Origin: JAUVKA01 sp964465145
Lineage (GTDB): Bacteria > Bacteroidota > Bacteroidia > Bacteroidales > UBA12481
Direction: 5' to 3'
Length of the DNA stretch: 64,000 bases
Assembly (NCBI GenBank): GCA_964465145.1
Contig: CAYXJR010000006.1
Span: 1 to 64,000, forward strand
The notes under the pieces were generated by a model. The model worked only from the letters and a program-made list of their open reading frames with translations. It ran no database searches and had not been told where the DNA came from. A program made the translations under genes and the position numbers. The first letter of the stretch is position 1; every line of letters starts with the position of its first letter. Of this stretch, positions 25,945 to 36,262 are shown piece after piece.

Positions 25945-28164
25945 TTATTGGATAGTTATTTCATCGCAAAACAACCAGGCTTTGCCGCCTTCACCTGCAT
26001 GGCCTTTAGGGCAGTTCCCCATTGATTTAGCAGTGATCCGGACAAATCTAAACTGATTTTGTCCGGACACTCCAAACTCCCTGTGTTTTGCACTCGAAAG
26101 GTCCCAGAATTCTGAGTTTTTTTCTCTGCCCCAAACCTTGTAGTTTTTACCGTCAGTGCTAACCTCAAAGGTGACTTCTGTTGGAGGGAAAATCCAGCTG
26201 CCCTGATCATGAATAAAATCGGCGGAAGCCTTGCTAAAACTCTTTGTCTCATTGTAATCAATTGTCACAATCATATCTTCTCCTTCCCAGCCCAGCCATT
26301 CTCCTCCGGAAAAATCGAGTGATCCTTTTCTGCCATCCAGGAGTGTCAACTGATCCTTGCCAGGATATTTAGGGCTTGGAGGATATTTGTAACGAATAGA
26401 AAATGTTGCTTTGGTATATGTTCCTTGACGAATAAAACTTGGAACACCGCAGTGATCAATAGCCACGGCAAGAAGATTTGTCGATTTATTGAAGGACAAT
26501 GGTTTGGTGTATTTCAAGCTATAGATATTTGGATCACTGCCATCAATGGTATAATAAATTTGATTACCCTCTTCAGGTGTGCTCATATCTACCTGAACCT
26601 CCTCAGAAAAAGCTCCACCAGCCGGATTAATTGTTAACTGAGGCATCCTTTTATAAAGTCCAAAAAAGCTGACAGTTGGAGTCCAGCGTGCCTGAAGAAG
26701 CCTCAGCCTGACTTTTTGAGCTGTTTGTGGCGAGAAACGCAGCATTCGCTTGTTTCCTATTGTGGTACTCCGGGTAATCTCTTTCCAACGTTCACCCGTC
26801 CATATCTCAAGGGAGAACTGCTCTACCCTTTGGCCGAGTTCAATATTTTCCTGAATTACCAGACAATCAAAGGTTTTTTCCATGCCCATATCGAACTCCA
26901 AATCAGCCTCGGTAACACCTTTCTTTGCCATCCAGTATTTTTCCCGGCCAGGTATGAATATTCCGGCAGGAGAATGCCCGGAGGAGGAGGAAGTAGATTT
27001 TAATGAAGCGTTTTCAAGAATATTATCTGTGAATATTGCATCCCGGATCTTCTTGAACTCCATCAATGTTTTAACATCATTTTCATTGATCAGGCCCTCT
27101 TTATCCGGTGGTACATTCAATAGGAGCAAAGAATTGCGCCCCACCGAGCTGAACCAGATATCTAATAATTTCTCAGGGGTTTTAACTAATTCATCCTGGG
27201 CAGGATGATAGAACCATCCCGGACGAATAGAAACATCCACTTCTGAAGGATACCAAACCAAAGATTGGGCTTTAAAAATTTTGCTTCTGCTACCAAGATC
27301 AGAACCCATTTTATCCCCCATTGGGATATATACCCCATCGGTTTCAGCCTGCTGTGAATTATCGGCAATGCCTTCCGTATCAGTATATTCATGTGGAACA
27401 ACCGACCATTCCATTACTCTCCCGTACCCGGATTCGGTACCCACCCAACGAACATCAGTGCCCATAATAGCGATAACAGCCTGAGGCTGCAATTCCCGAA
27501 TGGTTTTGAAATATCTCAGCCAATCATAAACTTGCTTTTTCCCATTTGGCCCTTCTCCACAAGCCCCATCAAACCAAACTTCATCAACAACTCCATAATT
27601 GGTTAACAGTTCAGTGAGCTGATTCACAAAAAAATCATTGTACTGTTCGGTACCATAACTTTGCTCGTGACGATCCCATGGGGATAGATACACACCAAAC
27701 TTCATCCCGGCCTGTTGACAGGCATCAGACAAGGCTTTTACCACATCTCCCTGTCCATTAAGCCATGGAGAACTTTTTACGCTATGATCTGTCATGGCAG
27801 AGGGCCACAGACAAAATCCATCGTGGTGTTTTGCAGTAACAATTAACATTTTCATTCCGGCCTCAACAAAGGTGCTTACCCATTGCCTGGCATCGAAATT
27901 CCTGGGATTGAAAACAGCGGGATCCTCACTCCCCTACCCCCATTCACGGTCGGTAAAAGTATTAACCCCGAAATGGCAGAATGCTGTGAACTCCAGATCC
28001 TGCCATGCCAGCTGACGCTCGGAGGGTGTAACGTGGGCTGCCTTCCTGATGATCTCCCCGGGACTCTCTCCAGGTTCAATCACAACAAAATTATTACTCT
28101 GGTATTTTTCCTGGCAGCCCCAAAGAAGAGATGCTGAAAGCAGAAAATAAATCAATTTCTTCAT
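25945..28164 (-). pseudogene. GH29 alpha-L-fucosidase interrupted by an in-frame TAG
   Basis: One continuous reading frame on the minus strand runs from ATG 28164 (lipoprotein signal, LLSASLLWGC) to 25945. It is broken only by TAG at 27934-27936. Before it reads FTAFCHFGVNTFTDREWG; after it comes GSEDPAVFNPRNFDARQW with no shift, then AKHHDGFCLW and VVDEVWFDGACGEG with the expected nucleophile Asp, all GH29 motifs. C-terminal parts are a discoidin-like region, a chitobiase-like fold (YTIDGSDPN) and a second discoidin-like region. It starts 7 nt after the DUF4838 gene. Without readthrough only about 76 residues would be made. The residue expected at the TAG is variable in this family. Confidence 0.85.
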
Positions 28165-28171
28165 GGTATTC

Positions 28172-30460
28172 CTATTTAACAATGATTTCATCAGTAAAGA
28201 TCCATGCCGGACTGCCGCTTCCCGGGTGCCAGGTAGGGCATTTCAGATAACTATCAGTTTTAAGTTTTAAGTACTCAATTTTTATAGGGGGATTAAATTT
28301 GGCTGTAAATTCCTGGACATTAACACCCTGGGCCTTTTGATCTTGTGTATTCGGAATTTCAGCCAGTAAAGTCCAGTTTTTATTATCCTCAGAGCCATAG
28401 AAGCTAACCATATCTGGAAAAAACACCCAGCTTCTAACATCCTGCAGCCAGCTGCTACTCACATATTTCACCTCCATCCTGTTCCCAAAATCGATGGTGG
28501 CTTCATATTCCTGGCCCTCAAATCCCAGCCAATTATAGCTAAATGTCAATTGCGGACCACGCAGTCCATCTGTTAACATAGCTATATTTCCGTTAGCATA
28601 TTTTTCACTGGCAGGTGAAGTAAGGGTAGTAGTTTTTTCATAAGCCAGATGTTCCTGCATATCGATCTCCCAGGTTCTCTCCAGGCTTGCCAGGTATTCA
28701 GATGGTGTTGTGTTCCATTCTTTGAACCTTGTGACTCCCTGCTTATTGGCCCTTTCAACAAGAGCTTTGGCGGTAATTGGAATGATTTCGCGGACCATCC
28801 ACCGACCCGACTCATCCTTTACATACATCCCCCCGGGTGAGGTTCCCAGCCGCAAGGCTATTTCAACTTTCGCATATTCCAGGGGCATCCTGGCAATTCT
28901 CACTCTTTCTAAAACCTCAGGATCATTTCTGACTGCCTTCTCTGCTTTATCAAAAATCTTCTCATACTCATTCAATTTATCCGGACGGAGCCAGGTTTGA
29001 CCGGCATTGGCAGGGTGGCCAAATATATTAAGGGGTTGGCCCGAGAGCGCCAGCTCGTCATGGATATTATCAATGTACTGACGTATGTATTTGCCAGCCT
29101 TATCATAATATCCATTTAGGAAATCATCCATGACCTGGTCTATATTCAGATAGGGATCCCAAAGAAGCTTTGCAATTAGGTATCCTCTCAATTCAGCAAA
29201 TTCTCCCCCTACTTCCCTGTTAGCCTGCTGAAAATGCTTGTCGACATGATTTTCAACAAAATACTGCAGGTTGGGCTGCAAAACCCTGAGATTGGGAAAG
29301 GGACTTACAAGATTTTCAAACTGAATCACATAATCCCATAATAGAATATCATCCGTGATTTTTGCCCAATCCTCGAGGTCTTTTCGAAAAGAGGCTGAAG
29401 TGGGGTCATCCCGGATGGGTATACTTCTGTTTAATTCAATTGTGCACAACATGATATTTACATTAGCGGCAGGCTTTATACTTTTTGGTGCCTGCCGGGA
29501 ATATTGGTATGCCAGGGTTGAAATCACTTTATCAGGAAACTCACCGGCAATCCGGTTAATGAATTTTAGCAGAGACCCCATGGGTGTACCTTCTGCTTCA
29601 TCAATTTTCCTGCATTCATCACATTGGCAATAGGATACATTATCATTCTGACTAACCGACCAATAGGTTAGATCCGGTTGGTCATCCATGGCTTTACGAA
29701 GGTTTTTGAGGGTGATCTCAAACACATCTGGATTGGAAAGGCAGAGCTGTGTGGGTATCCGGGTGCCCTTAACCTCTGCATAGTATTCTGGATGCTCCTG
29801 GAAGAATTCCTCAGGAGGTACCAAAGTGTTAAAACTATGGCACCAATATCCCCAATCGGGATGACCCCCATCCTTATTATTATCAAGTTTATGCCAATCG
29901 GGAAAGGCTGTATTCCAAGTATCTCTATAGTGTGTTGACCTGAATTTAATAGGAGGATTATACAGCAGGTCAATTGATGCCGGAATCTCAAAACTTTTCC
30001 TCTCTGGTGTTGATTGAACACTTGAACTATAAACCCTGACTCCCAGATAATCCTCAAGGAAGCTTGTTGCTCCATACAAAGTCCCATTGTCGGACCCGCC
30101 GTAAATAAATAGCTTATCACCGATGGTCATAAGCCTGTATCCGTCCTCTTCCAGAACTTCAGGAGATTCTTCTATATAATCAACTTTCCTATTCGTGGGG
30201 CCAAGGCAGATCTCGTAATCGGTAACAGGTTCCCTATCCCTCATGATAGGAAGTTTAACCCCTGTAGATGAATGAACATAACGCTGCAATAATGATGCAG
30301 CCTTCAGTTCACTCATTTTGGCTTTGGAAGGCAGGATGATATAGTATTCACTTTCATGCCGGTCAACAATCTTCAATTTCTTCTTACAGGATGTTGTAAA
30401 GCCTATTAAAGCAAAGATTATCAGGCCAATAGAAAGCGTTCGGGCAAAGGTAAATTTCAT
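28172..30460 (-). CDS. DUF4838 protein (alpha-glucuronidase-like) with discoidin C-terminus, lipoprotein
   Basis: The frame opens at 30637, but the ATG at 30460 gives a lipoprotein signal (FALIGFTTSC), so I start there. The N-terminal domain (KAASLLQRYVHSSTGVKLPI, ICLGPTN, GGSDNGTLYGATSFLEDYLG) is the GH20b/GH67-type beta domain, followed by the DUF4838 barrel-like domain (CLSNPDVFEITL, YWSVSQNDNVSYCQCDEC, LAYQYSRQAPKSIKP). The C-terminal 140 residues are discoidin-like and resemble the end of the neighbouring GH29. It is probably a cell-surface glycan-acting enzyme of undefined substrate, translationally close to the fucosidase. Confidence 0.8.
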   Translation of the reverse strand: MKFTFARTLSIGLIIFALIGFTTSCKKKLKIVDRHESEYYIILPSKAKMSELKAASLLQRYVHSSTGVKLPIMRDREPVTDYEICLGPTNRKVDYIEESPEVLEEDGYRLMTIGDKLFIYGGSDNGTLYGATSFLEDYLGVRVYSSSVQSTPERKSFEIPASIDLLYNPPIKFRSTHYRDTWNTAFPDWHKLDNNKDGGHPDWGYWCHSFNTLVPPEEFFQEHPEYYAEVKGTRIPTQLCLSNPDVFEITLKNLRKAMDDQPDLTYWSVSQNDNVSYCQCDECRKIDEAEGTPMGSLLKFINRIAGEFPDKVISTLAYQYSRQAPKSIKPAANVNIMLCTIELNRSIPIRDDPTSASFRKDLEDWAKITDDILLWDYVIQFENLVSPFPNLRVLQPNLQYFVENHVDKHFQQANREVGGEFAELRGYLIAKLLWDPYLNIDQVMDDFLNGYYDKAGKYIRQYIDNIHDELALSGQPLNIFGHPANAGQTWLRPDKLNEYEKIFDKAEKAVRNDPEVLERVRIARMPLEYAKVEIALRLGTSPGGMYVKDESGRWMVREIIPITAKALVERANKQGVTRFKEWNTTPSEYLASLERTWEIDMQEHLAYEKTTTLTSPASEKYANGNIAMLTDGLRGPQLTFSYNWLGFEGQEYEATIDFGNRMEVKYVSSSWLQDVRSWVFFPDMVSFYGSEDNKNWTLLAEIPNTQDQKAQGVNVQEFTAKFNPPIKIEYLKLKTDSYLKCPTWHPGSGSPAWIFTDEIIVK

Positions 30461-30509
30461 GTTTCGAAAAGTTGGAAAGATAACATTCGAAAATACTAAA
30501 ATAAACGAA

Positions 30510-31583
30510 CTAATCTTCAGCCTCGTGAATATATTCAGCAATCCATTGACCTGCATCGGCTGTACCCACAGGCGATTCCGGGAAAAGGTCGGGTGTTCCC
30601 ACTTTTTGTTCCAAAGCCTTTTCAATGGCTTCCTCAATCAAACCAGCCTCTTCTTTCAAACCGAATTGCATATCCAGCATCAGAGCCACAGATCGGATCA
30701 TCCCGAAAGGATTAGCAATATCTTTTCCTGCTCCTTCGGGGAATGAACCGTGGATGGGTTCAAAAACAGCTGTTGACACTCCAAGGGAAGCACTTGGAAG
30801 CAAGCCTATTGAACCTGGCAAAACACTGGCTTCATCAGTCAGTATATCGCCAAACATATTCTCAGTTAGGATAACATCAAATTGGTTGGGCCTGAGGATT
30901 AGCTGCATGGCTGCATTATCGACAAAAAGATACTTAACCTCAATATCAGTATTCTCAGCTGCCAGAATCTGCATCTCCCTCCTCCATAGTTGTGAAGTCG
31001 CCAGCACGTTAGCCTTATCAACCATACATAATTTTTTCGACCTCTTCCGTGCTATATCAATGGCCATTAGGGCCACACGCCTGATCTCTCCAGTTGAGTA
31101 TGTACAGGTATCAAATGCTTGTTCACCGTTTTCTGACAAGCCTCTTGGCTCACCAAAATAAATCCCCCCCGTGAGTTCCCTAACAACGAGAAAATCAACT
31201 CCCTCCAGGCGCTCTGCTTTCAGTGGAGAATGAGAGTAAAGCGCTGGAAAAGTCTTAACAGGCCTCAGGTTGGCAAAAAGGCCCAGCTGTTTGCGCATAG
31301 CTAGCAATCCCTGTTCAGGCCGCACTTTCGCACTTGGATCATTATCATATTTTGGATCTCCTATTGCTCCAAAAAGAACAGCGTCAGCTTCAAGGCAAAG
31401 TTCATGAGTTTGCTGTGGATAGGGGGAACCAGATTTTTCAATGGCCATGCCACCAATGGGAGCAGATACTAATTCAAATACATGACCAAATACTGTTGAA
31501 ACGGCCCGGAGGACTTTCACTCCTTCTTTCATTATTTCGGGACCAATACCATCACCAGCCAGGAGGGCTATTTTTGCTTTCAT
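30510..31583 (-). CDS. leuB: 3-isopropylmalate dehydrogenase
   Basis: A 357-residue NAD-dependent oxidative decarboxylase that converts 3-isopropylmalate to 2-oxoisocaproate in leucine synthesis. Motifs: LLAGDGIGPEIM at the N-terminus, substrate arginines in MRKQLGLFANLRPVKTF, FDVILTENMFGDILTDEASV with the metal-binding Asp residues, and FEPIHGSFPEGAGKDIANP. It is the last gene of the ilv-leu operon, starting 2 nt after leuD. No clear terminator is seen in the 50 nt before the DUF4838 gene. Confidence 0.96.
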   Translation of the reverse strand: MKAKIALLAGDGIGPEIMKEGVKVLRAVSTVFGHVFELVSAPIGGMAIEKSGSPYPQQTHELCLEADAVLFGAIGDPKYDNDPSAKVRPEQGLLAMRKQLGLFANLRPVKTFPALYSHSPLKAERLEGVDFLVVRELTGGIYFGEPRGLSENGEQAFDTCTYSTGEIRRVALMAIDIARKRSKKLCMVDKANVLATSQLWRREMQILAAENTDIEVKYLFVDNAAMQLILRPNQFDVILTENMFGDILTDEASVLPGSIGLLPSASLGVSTAVFEPIHGSFPEGAGKDIANPFGMIRSVALMLDMQFGLKEEAGLIEEAIEKALEQKVGTPDLFPESPVGTADAGQWIAEYIHEAED

Positions 31584-31585
31584 GA

Positions 31586-32188
31586 TCAGTTTGAAAAAGT
31601 TTTTTGTTCAAATTTTGTAATCTGCTCTTTCCTGGCCACAAGGAAATCCAGAAGGTCGAGACCATTCTGCAAACACTGGCTCCGGAATGGATTGATATGA
31701 AAACCATATCGAGCCTGTCCATTCCTGAATGAAAGATATTCTCCGGGCAGATCTACCTCCACCAGGGATTCTGGCTTTTGTAGAATTTCATTCAGTAAAT
31801 CCTGATGTATATCTTCTGGCAGCGTAATAACCAGGATACCGTTATTCAAAGCGTTTGTTTTGAAGATATCAGCGAATGAGCGGGCCAGGACCACTCTGAA
31901 ACCGTAATCATAAAGAGCCCAGGCAGCGTGCTCACGAGAGGAGCCACAGCCAAAATTCCCGCCCGCCAGAAGGATTCGGGAATCCGCTGCATACTGGTTA
32001 AGGGCAAATTCAGGATTGGGCACCCCTGATGGTGTATACCTCCAGTCGGAAAAAAGTTTTTTTCCAAATTCTGCTTCCCGGCTGGTTGCCTTCAGAAAAC
32101 GTGCCGGGATGATCTGGTCGGTATCAATATTGTCGACCGGAATAGGTATAACCGGGGAGGTAATAGTTTTTATAGGCTCGTATGCCAT
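31586..32188 (-). CDS. leuD: 3-isopropylmalate dehydratase, small subunit
   Basis: A 200-residue swivel-domain subunit of isopropylmalate isomerase, which partners the LeuC iron-sulfur subunit. NIDTDQIIPARFL and GGNFGCGSSREHAAWAL are diagnostic for LeuD. It is followed 2 nt later by leuB and preceded by leuC with an 84-nt gap, the largest gap within the leu half of the operon. Confidence 0.96.
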   Translation of the reverse strand: MAYEPIKTITSPVIPIPVDNIDTDQIIPARFLKATSREAEFGKKLFSDWRYTPSGVPNPEFALNQYAADSRILLAGGNFGCGSSREHAAWALYDYGFRVVLARSFADIFKTNALNNGILVITLPEDIHQDLLNEILQKPESLVEVDLPGEYLSFRNGQARYGFHINPFRSQCLQNGLDLLDFLVARKEQITKFEQKTFSN

Positions 32189-32272
32189 TTTTTCAATATT
32201 TCTGTATTTTCAGTTTCAGTTTGTTTTTTCATCTCTAATTTACCGGTTTCCCCAGACTGCAATAATATCCAT

Positions 32273-33673
32273 TTATAAATATTTCCGGGGATCGGTGATG
32301 ACCCCTGAAATTGCTGCCGCAGCAGCAGTAAATGGGCTGGCCAGCATTGTTCTGGCTCCTGGTCCCTGTCGGCCTTCGAAATTCCTGTTAGAGGTTGATA
32401 CGCAATATTTGCCGGCTGGGACTTTATCCTCATTCATGGCCAGGCAGGCTGAGCATCCCGGCTGTCGCAATTCAAATCCTGCTTTTGCCAATGCTTTATC
32501 AAGTCCTTCACGTCTTGTTTGCTCCTCCACCTGCTTTGATCCGGGAACGATAAAGGCGGTTATGTTATCGGCCTTTTTATGTCCTTCGATCAAGGATACA
32601 AAATCTCTGATATCTTCAATTCTACCATTAGTACAACTACCGAGAAAAACGTAATCGATGGGGAATCCCTCAAGTGTTTCCCCCTCTTCTAATCCCATAT
32701 ATTTTAACGCTTTGACAAAATTACCTGTTTGTGAATCCTCCAGCTCTTCTGTCCTTGGTATCTGCCCGGTTACAGAGATACCCATTCCAGGATTAGTTCC
32801 AAAAGTAATCATGGGTGAAATTTGCATAGCATCGAAAGACCACTGTGCATCAAATGCGGCTTCCGGATCAGAAAACAGGGTTTCCCATTTTGCAATTGTT
32901 TTATCCCAACTCGAAGAATCAGGGCTGAACTCCTTGCCTTTGAGGTATGTAAAGGCTTTTTCATCTGGAGCCACCAACCCTCCCCGGGCCCCCATTTCGA
33001 TACTCATGTTGCAGAGGCTCATCCTGCCTTCCATGCTTAGCCTGGAGATGGCTGATCCGGTAAACTCAATGAAATGCCCTGTACCCCCGTTGGTTCCTAT
33101 CCTACTGAGAAGGAAAAGGGCAATATCTTTTGCTGTCACCCCTTTTCCCAGCTCCCCTTCTATCTTTATCTGCATTGTTTTAGGCCGGTGCTGCACAAGG
33201 CATTGTGAAGCAAGCACCATTTCAACCTCGCTGGTTCCAATACCAAAAGCTATAGTCCCAAATGCTCCATGGGTAGAAGTATGACTGTCCCCACAAACTA
33301 TAGTCATCCCTGGCTGGGTCAGGCCCAGTTCCGGGCCGATTACATGGACTATCCCGTTCCATGGATGGTTAAGGGCATACAATGGGATTCCAAATTCTTT
33401 GGTATAGGACTCCAGGGCTAACAGTTGATTTCTGGATTCCATATCTTTTACAGGCACCTCCTGGTGGAGGGTGGGTACATTATGATCGGCCGTGGCAAAA
33501 GTCCTCTCCGGCCGGAACACTGGCAGTCCTCTTTTTATTAATCCTTCAAAAGCCTGGGGGCTTGTAACTTCATGAATATAATGCCTGTCTATATATAGGA
33601 CAGAAGAACCATCCTCCAGCAGCATCACCTCGTGCTTATCCCAGATCTTATCAAATAATGTTCTAGGCTGCAT
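32273..33673 (-). CDS. leuC: 3-isopropylmalate dehydratase, large subunit
   Basis: A 466-residue aconitase-type subunit that isomerises 2- to 3-isopropylmalate using a 4Fe-4S cluster. Cluster cysteines are in FLGSCTNGRIEDI and PGCSACLAMN; HNVPT, GDSHTSTHGAFG and STSNRNFEGRQG are family motifs. It starts 2 nt after leuA. Length and residues are complete. Confidence 0.97.
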   Translation of the reverse strand: MQPRTLFDKIWDKHEVMLLEDGSSVLYIDRHYIHEVTSPQAFEGLIKRGLPVFRPERTFATADHNVPTLHQEVPVKDMESRNQLLALESYTKEFGIPLYALNHPWNGIVHVIGPELGLTQPGMTIVCGDSHTSTHGAFGTIAFGIGTSEVEMVLASQCLVQHRPKTMQIKIEGELGKGVTAKDIALFLLSRIGTNGGTGHFIEFTGSAISRLSMEGRMSLCNMSIEMGARGGLVAPDEKAFTYLKGKEFSPDSSSWDKTIAKWETLFSDPEAAFDAQWSFDAMQISPMITFGTNPGMGISVTGQIPRTEELEDSQTGNFVKALKYMGLEEGETLEGFPIDYVFLGSCTNGRIEDIRDFVSLIEGHKKADNITAFIVPGSKQVEEQTRREGLDKALAKAGFELRQPGCSACLAMNEDKVPAGKYCVSTSNRNFEGRQGPGARTMLASPFTAAAAAISGVITDPRKYL

Positions 33674-33675
33674 CC

Positions 33676-35169
33676 TTAAATCGTTTTGGATAGGGCATCT
33701 GCCAGCGCAATAACCGATGCAGTTATGATATCAGTATCTGCCCCGTACCCATACCAGATTCTATCTCTGGCCTTAATTCTCACATGCACTTTTCCAACAT
33801 CATCGCTTCCCCGGGTAATAGCCTGGATCAGAAATTCGTCCAGAATAAATTCCTCGTCTACAAGCTTTTTTACAGCATTAATACATGCATCAATAGGACC
33901 ATTTCCCTCGGCTGTTGCAGCTTTCTCTTCTCCCATGATTTCCAGATGGACAGTAGCCATCGGGATGGTGGATTTCCCTGCAACTACCTGAAGAAGTTTA
34001 AGTTTTACAGACTGATCAGGGCGGGAACCGCTACCTGATAAGGCGATGATATCCTCATCAGTTACCTGCTTCTTCTTGTCGGCCATTAGCAGGAATTTAT
34101 CATAAATTTTATCCAGGCCCTTCCCCTCTGCGGAGCAACCCAAACGATCAAGGTGATGCCTTAGGGCCGCTCTTCCACTCCGGGCTGTAAGTACAATAGC
34201 TGAGGCATCAACTCCCACTGAAACAGGATCGATAATCTCATAATTCTCCCTGTTTTTGAGGACTCCATCCTGGTGTATCCCTGAGGAATGGGCGAATGCA
34301 TTTCGCCCGACAATAGCCTTGTTTGGTTGAACAGGCATGTTCATCAGGGAGGAAACCATGCGGCTGGTTTCCATGATCCTTTCGGTTTGAATGCCCGTTA
34401 TAACAGGGATATCTTTTCTGGTTTTCACGGCCATAACCACTTCTTCGAGGGAAGTATTTCCTGCCCTTTCCCCAATTCCATTTATAGTTACCTCTACCTG
34501 CCTGGCGCCGTTCATAACTCCGGCAAGGCTGTTTGCCGTTGCCATTCCCAGATCATTATGACAATGTGTCGACAGAATTGCCTTGTGCATTCCTTTAACA
34601 TTTTCCATTAGGTAGCGGATCTTTTCACCATATTCATTGGGCAGGCAATATCCGGTGGTATCAGGAATATTGATAACACGGGCCCCGGCCTTTATAACAG
34701 CCTCCACTACACGTGCCAGATAAACATTATCTGTCCGGCCTGCATCTTCGGCATAAAACTCCACCTCTTCCACCAGGTTGCGCGCCATCTTAACGGCTGC
34801 CACCGCCCTTTCAATAATCTCTTCCTCGTTTGAATGCAGCTTCAACTTAATATGATAAGGAGAGGTTCCTATACCTGTATGAATCCTTGCTCGTTTGGCG
34901 TATTTTAGGGCGGCTGCAGCCACCTCAATATCGCCTTTCACAGCTCGAGAAAGGCTACAAATAACAGGTTCTCTAATGTTCTTGCAGATTTGTTCCACCG
35001 CATCGAAATCCCCTGGACTGGAAACAGGAAAACCAGCTTCAATGACGTCTACTCCAAGCAGTTCAAGGGCCTTTGCTACCTCAATCTTTTCGATTGTATT
35101 CAACTGGCATCCAGGCACCTGTTCACCATCCCGAAGGGTAGTGTCGAAAATGTATAACTTATTTGACAT
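33676..35169 (-). CDS. leuA: 2-isopropylmalate synthase
   Basis: A 497-residue enzyme of the DRE-TIM family that condenses acetyl-CoA with 2-oxoisovalerate. The N-terminus has FDTTLRDGEQVPG with the metal-binding Asp, LSTHCHNDLGMATAN carries the His ligands, and GNTSLEEVVMA follows. The C-terminal LeuA dimer domain (about 380-497), which usually gives leucine feedback inhibition, is present. It lies in the middle of the ilv-leu operon after ilvC. Citramalate synthase is less likely because leuCDB follow in order. Confidence 0.95.
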   Translation of the reverse strand: MSNKLYIFDTTLRDGEQVPGCQLNTIEKIEVAKALELLGVDVIEAGFPVSSPGDFDAVEQICKNIREPVICSLSRAVKGDIEVAAAALKYAKRARIHTGIGTSPYHIKLKLHSNEEEIIERAVAAVKMARNLVEEVEFYAEDAGRTDNVYLARVVEAVIKAGARVINIPDTTGYCLPNEYGEKIRYLMENVKGMHKAILSTHCHNDLGMATANSLAGVMNGARQVEVTINGIGERAGNTSLEEVVMAVKTRKDIPVITGIQTERIMETSRMVSSLMNMPVQPNKAIVGRNAFAHSSGIHQDGVLKNRENYEIIDPVSVGVDASAIVLTARSGRAALRHHLDRLGCSAEGKGLDKIYDKFLLMADKKKQVTDEDIIALSGSGSRPDQSVKLKLLQVVAGKSTIPMATVHLEIMGEEKAATAEGNGPIDACINAVKKLVDEEFILDEFLIQAITRGSDDVGKVHVRIKARDRIWYGYGADTDIITASVIALADALSKTI

Positions 35170-35208
35170 GTTCTTATTTTAGACTTTAGTTAGTCTTCGA
35201 ATTGAAAA

Positions 35209-36246
35209 TCAGGGACGAAGCTTTCTTACTTGCTTCCCGGTTTGCCACATTTCGGATTCCCGGATTTCCTTAAGTTCTTCTTCAAGCTTTTCGCGGTAGT
35301 TTTCCTGGCTACCGGCCTTAATGGCTATTTCCGCTTCCTTGCCTGAGGCAACGCGATCATATAAATCATCGAAGACCGGTTCAACAGCTTTGCGAAAGCG
35401 GTGTCTCCAGTCGAGGGCACCTCTTTGAGCCGTTGTGGAACAGTTAGCATACATCCAATCCATACCGTTTTCAGCTACCAGAGGCATAAGGCTTTGCGTG
35501 AGTTCCTCTACGGTTTCATTAAAAGCTTCGGATGGAGAGTGACCATTCTTTCGCAGACAATGATATTGGGCTTCAAACACACCAGCTATCGCTCCCATCA
35601 GAACTCCACGCTCTCCGGTTAGATCGGAGAATACTTCCCGTTTAAAATCGGTCTCAAACATATAACCTGAGCCAATGCCAATCCCCATGGCTTTGACCCG
35701 GTCCAGGGCATTTCCCGTGGCGTCCTGGTATACGGCATAGCTGGAATTCAATCCTTTTTGTTGAAGATAAAGGCGGCGGAGGGAGGTTCCTGAGCCTTTG
35801 GGAGCAACCAAAATCACGTCTATATCCTTGGAAGGTTTTATCCCTGTTTGTTCATGAAAGGTAACTCCAAATCCATGTGAGAAATATAGTGCTTTACCAG
35901 GAGTAAGGTGTTTCTCTATAGTAGGCCAAACTGCTATCTGTCCGGCGTCAGAAAGAAGGTTTGCCAGAATAGTTCCCTTTTGAGCTGCCTCATCCAGGCC
36001 GAAAAGGCTTACACCCTCAATCCAACCATCCTGAAGTGCCTTCTCCCAGGAAGCGGTTCCGGGACGCTGTCCTACGATTACCTTAAATCCACTATCTTTC
36101 AGGTTCAAAGCTTGTCCTGGTCCCTGTATGCCATAACCAAGTATGGCAATTGTTTCATTTTCCAGAACTTCCCTGGCTTTCTCCATGGGGAATTCCTCTC
36201 GCGTAGTCACTTGTTCAACCACGCCACCAAAATTAATTTTAGCCAT
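35209..36246 (-). CDS. ilvC: Ketol-acid reductoisomerase
   Basis: A 345-residue class I KARI converting acetolactate to dihydroxyisovalerate with NAD(P)H and Mg2+. The Rossmann motif is ILGYGIQGPGQALNLKDSG, and the knotted helical domain contains FETDFKREVFSDLTGERGVL with the metal-binding acids and NCSTTAQRGALDW. It lies between ilvN and leuA on the same strand. Typical Bacteroidota length. Confidence 0.96.
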   Translation of the reverse strand: MAKINFGGVVEQVTTREEFPMEKAREVLENETIAILGYGIQGPGQALNLKDSGFKVIVGQRPGTASWEKALQDGWIEGVSLFGLDEAAQKGTILANLLSDAGQIAVWPTIEKHLTPGKALYFSHGFGVTFHEQTGIKPSKDIDVILVAPKGSGTSLRRLYLQQKGLNSSYAVYQDATGNALDRVKAMGIGIGSGYMFETDFKREVFSDLTGERGVLMGAIAGVFEAQYHCLRKNGHSPSEAFNETVEELTQSLMPLVAENGMDWMYANCSTTAQRGALDWRHRFRKAVEPVFDDLYDRVASGKEAEIAIKAGSQENYREKLEEELKEIRESEMWQTGKQVRKLRP

Positions 36247-36262
36247 TATTTTTTTCTATTAA

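Noticed and set aside
32016..32654. 212-codon plus-strand frame opposite leuD/leuC
   Set aside because: Overlaps two well-supported genes on the other strand and lacks protein family motifs.
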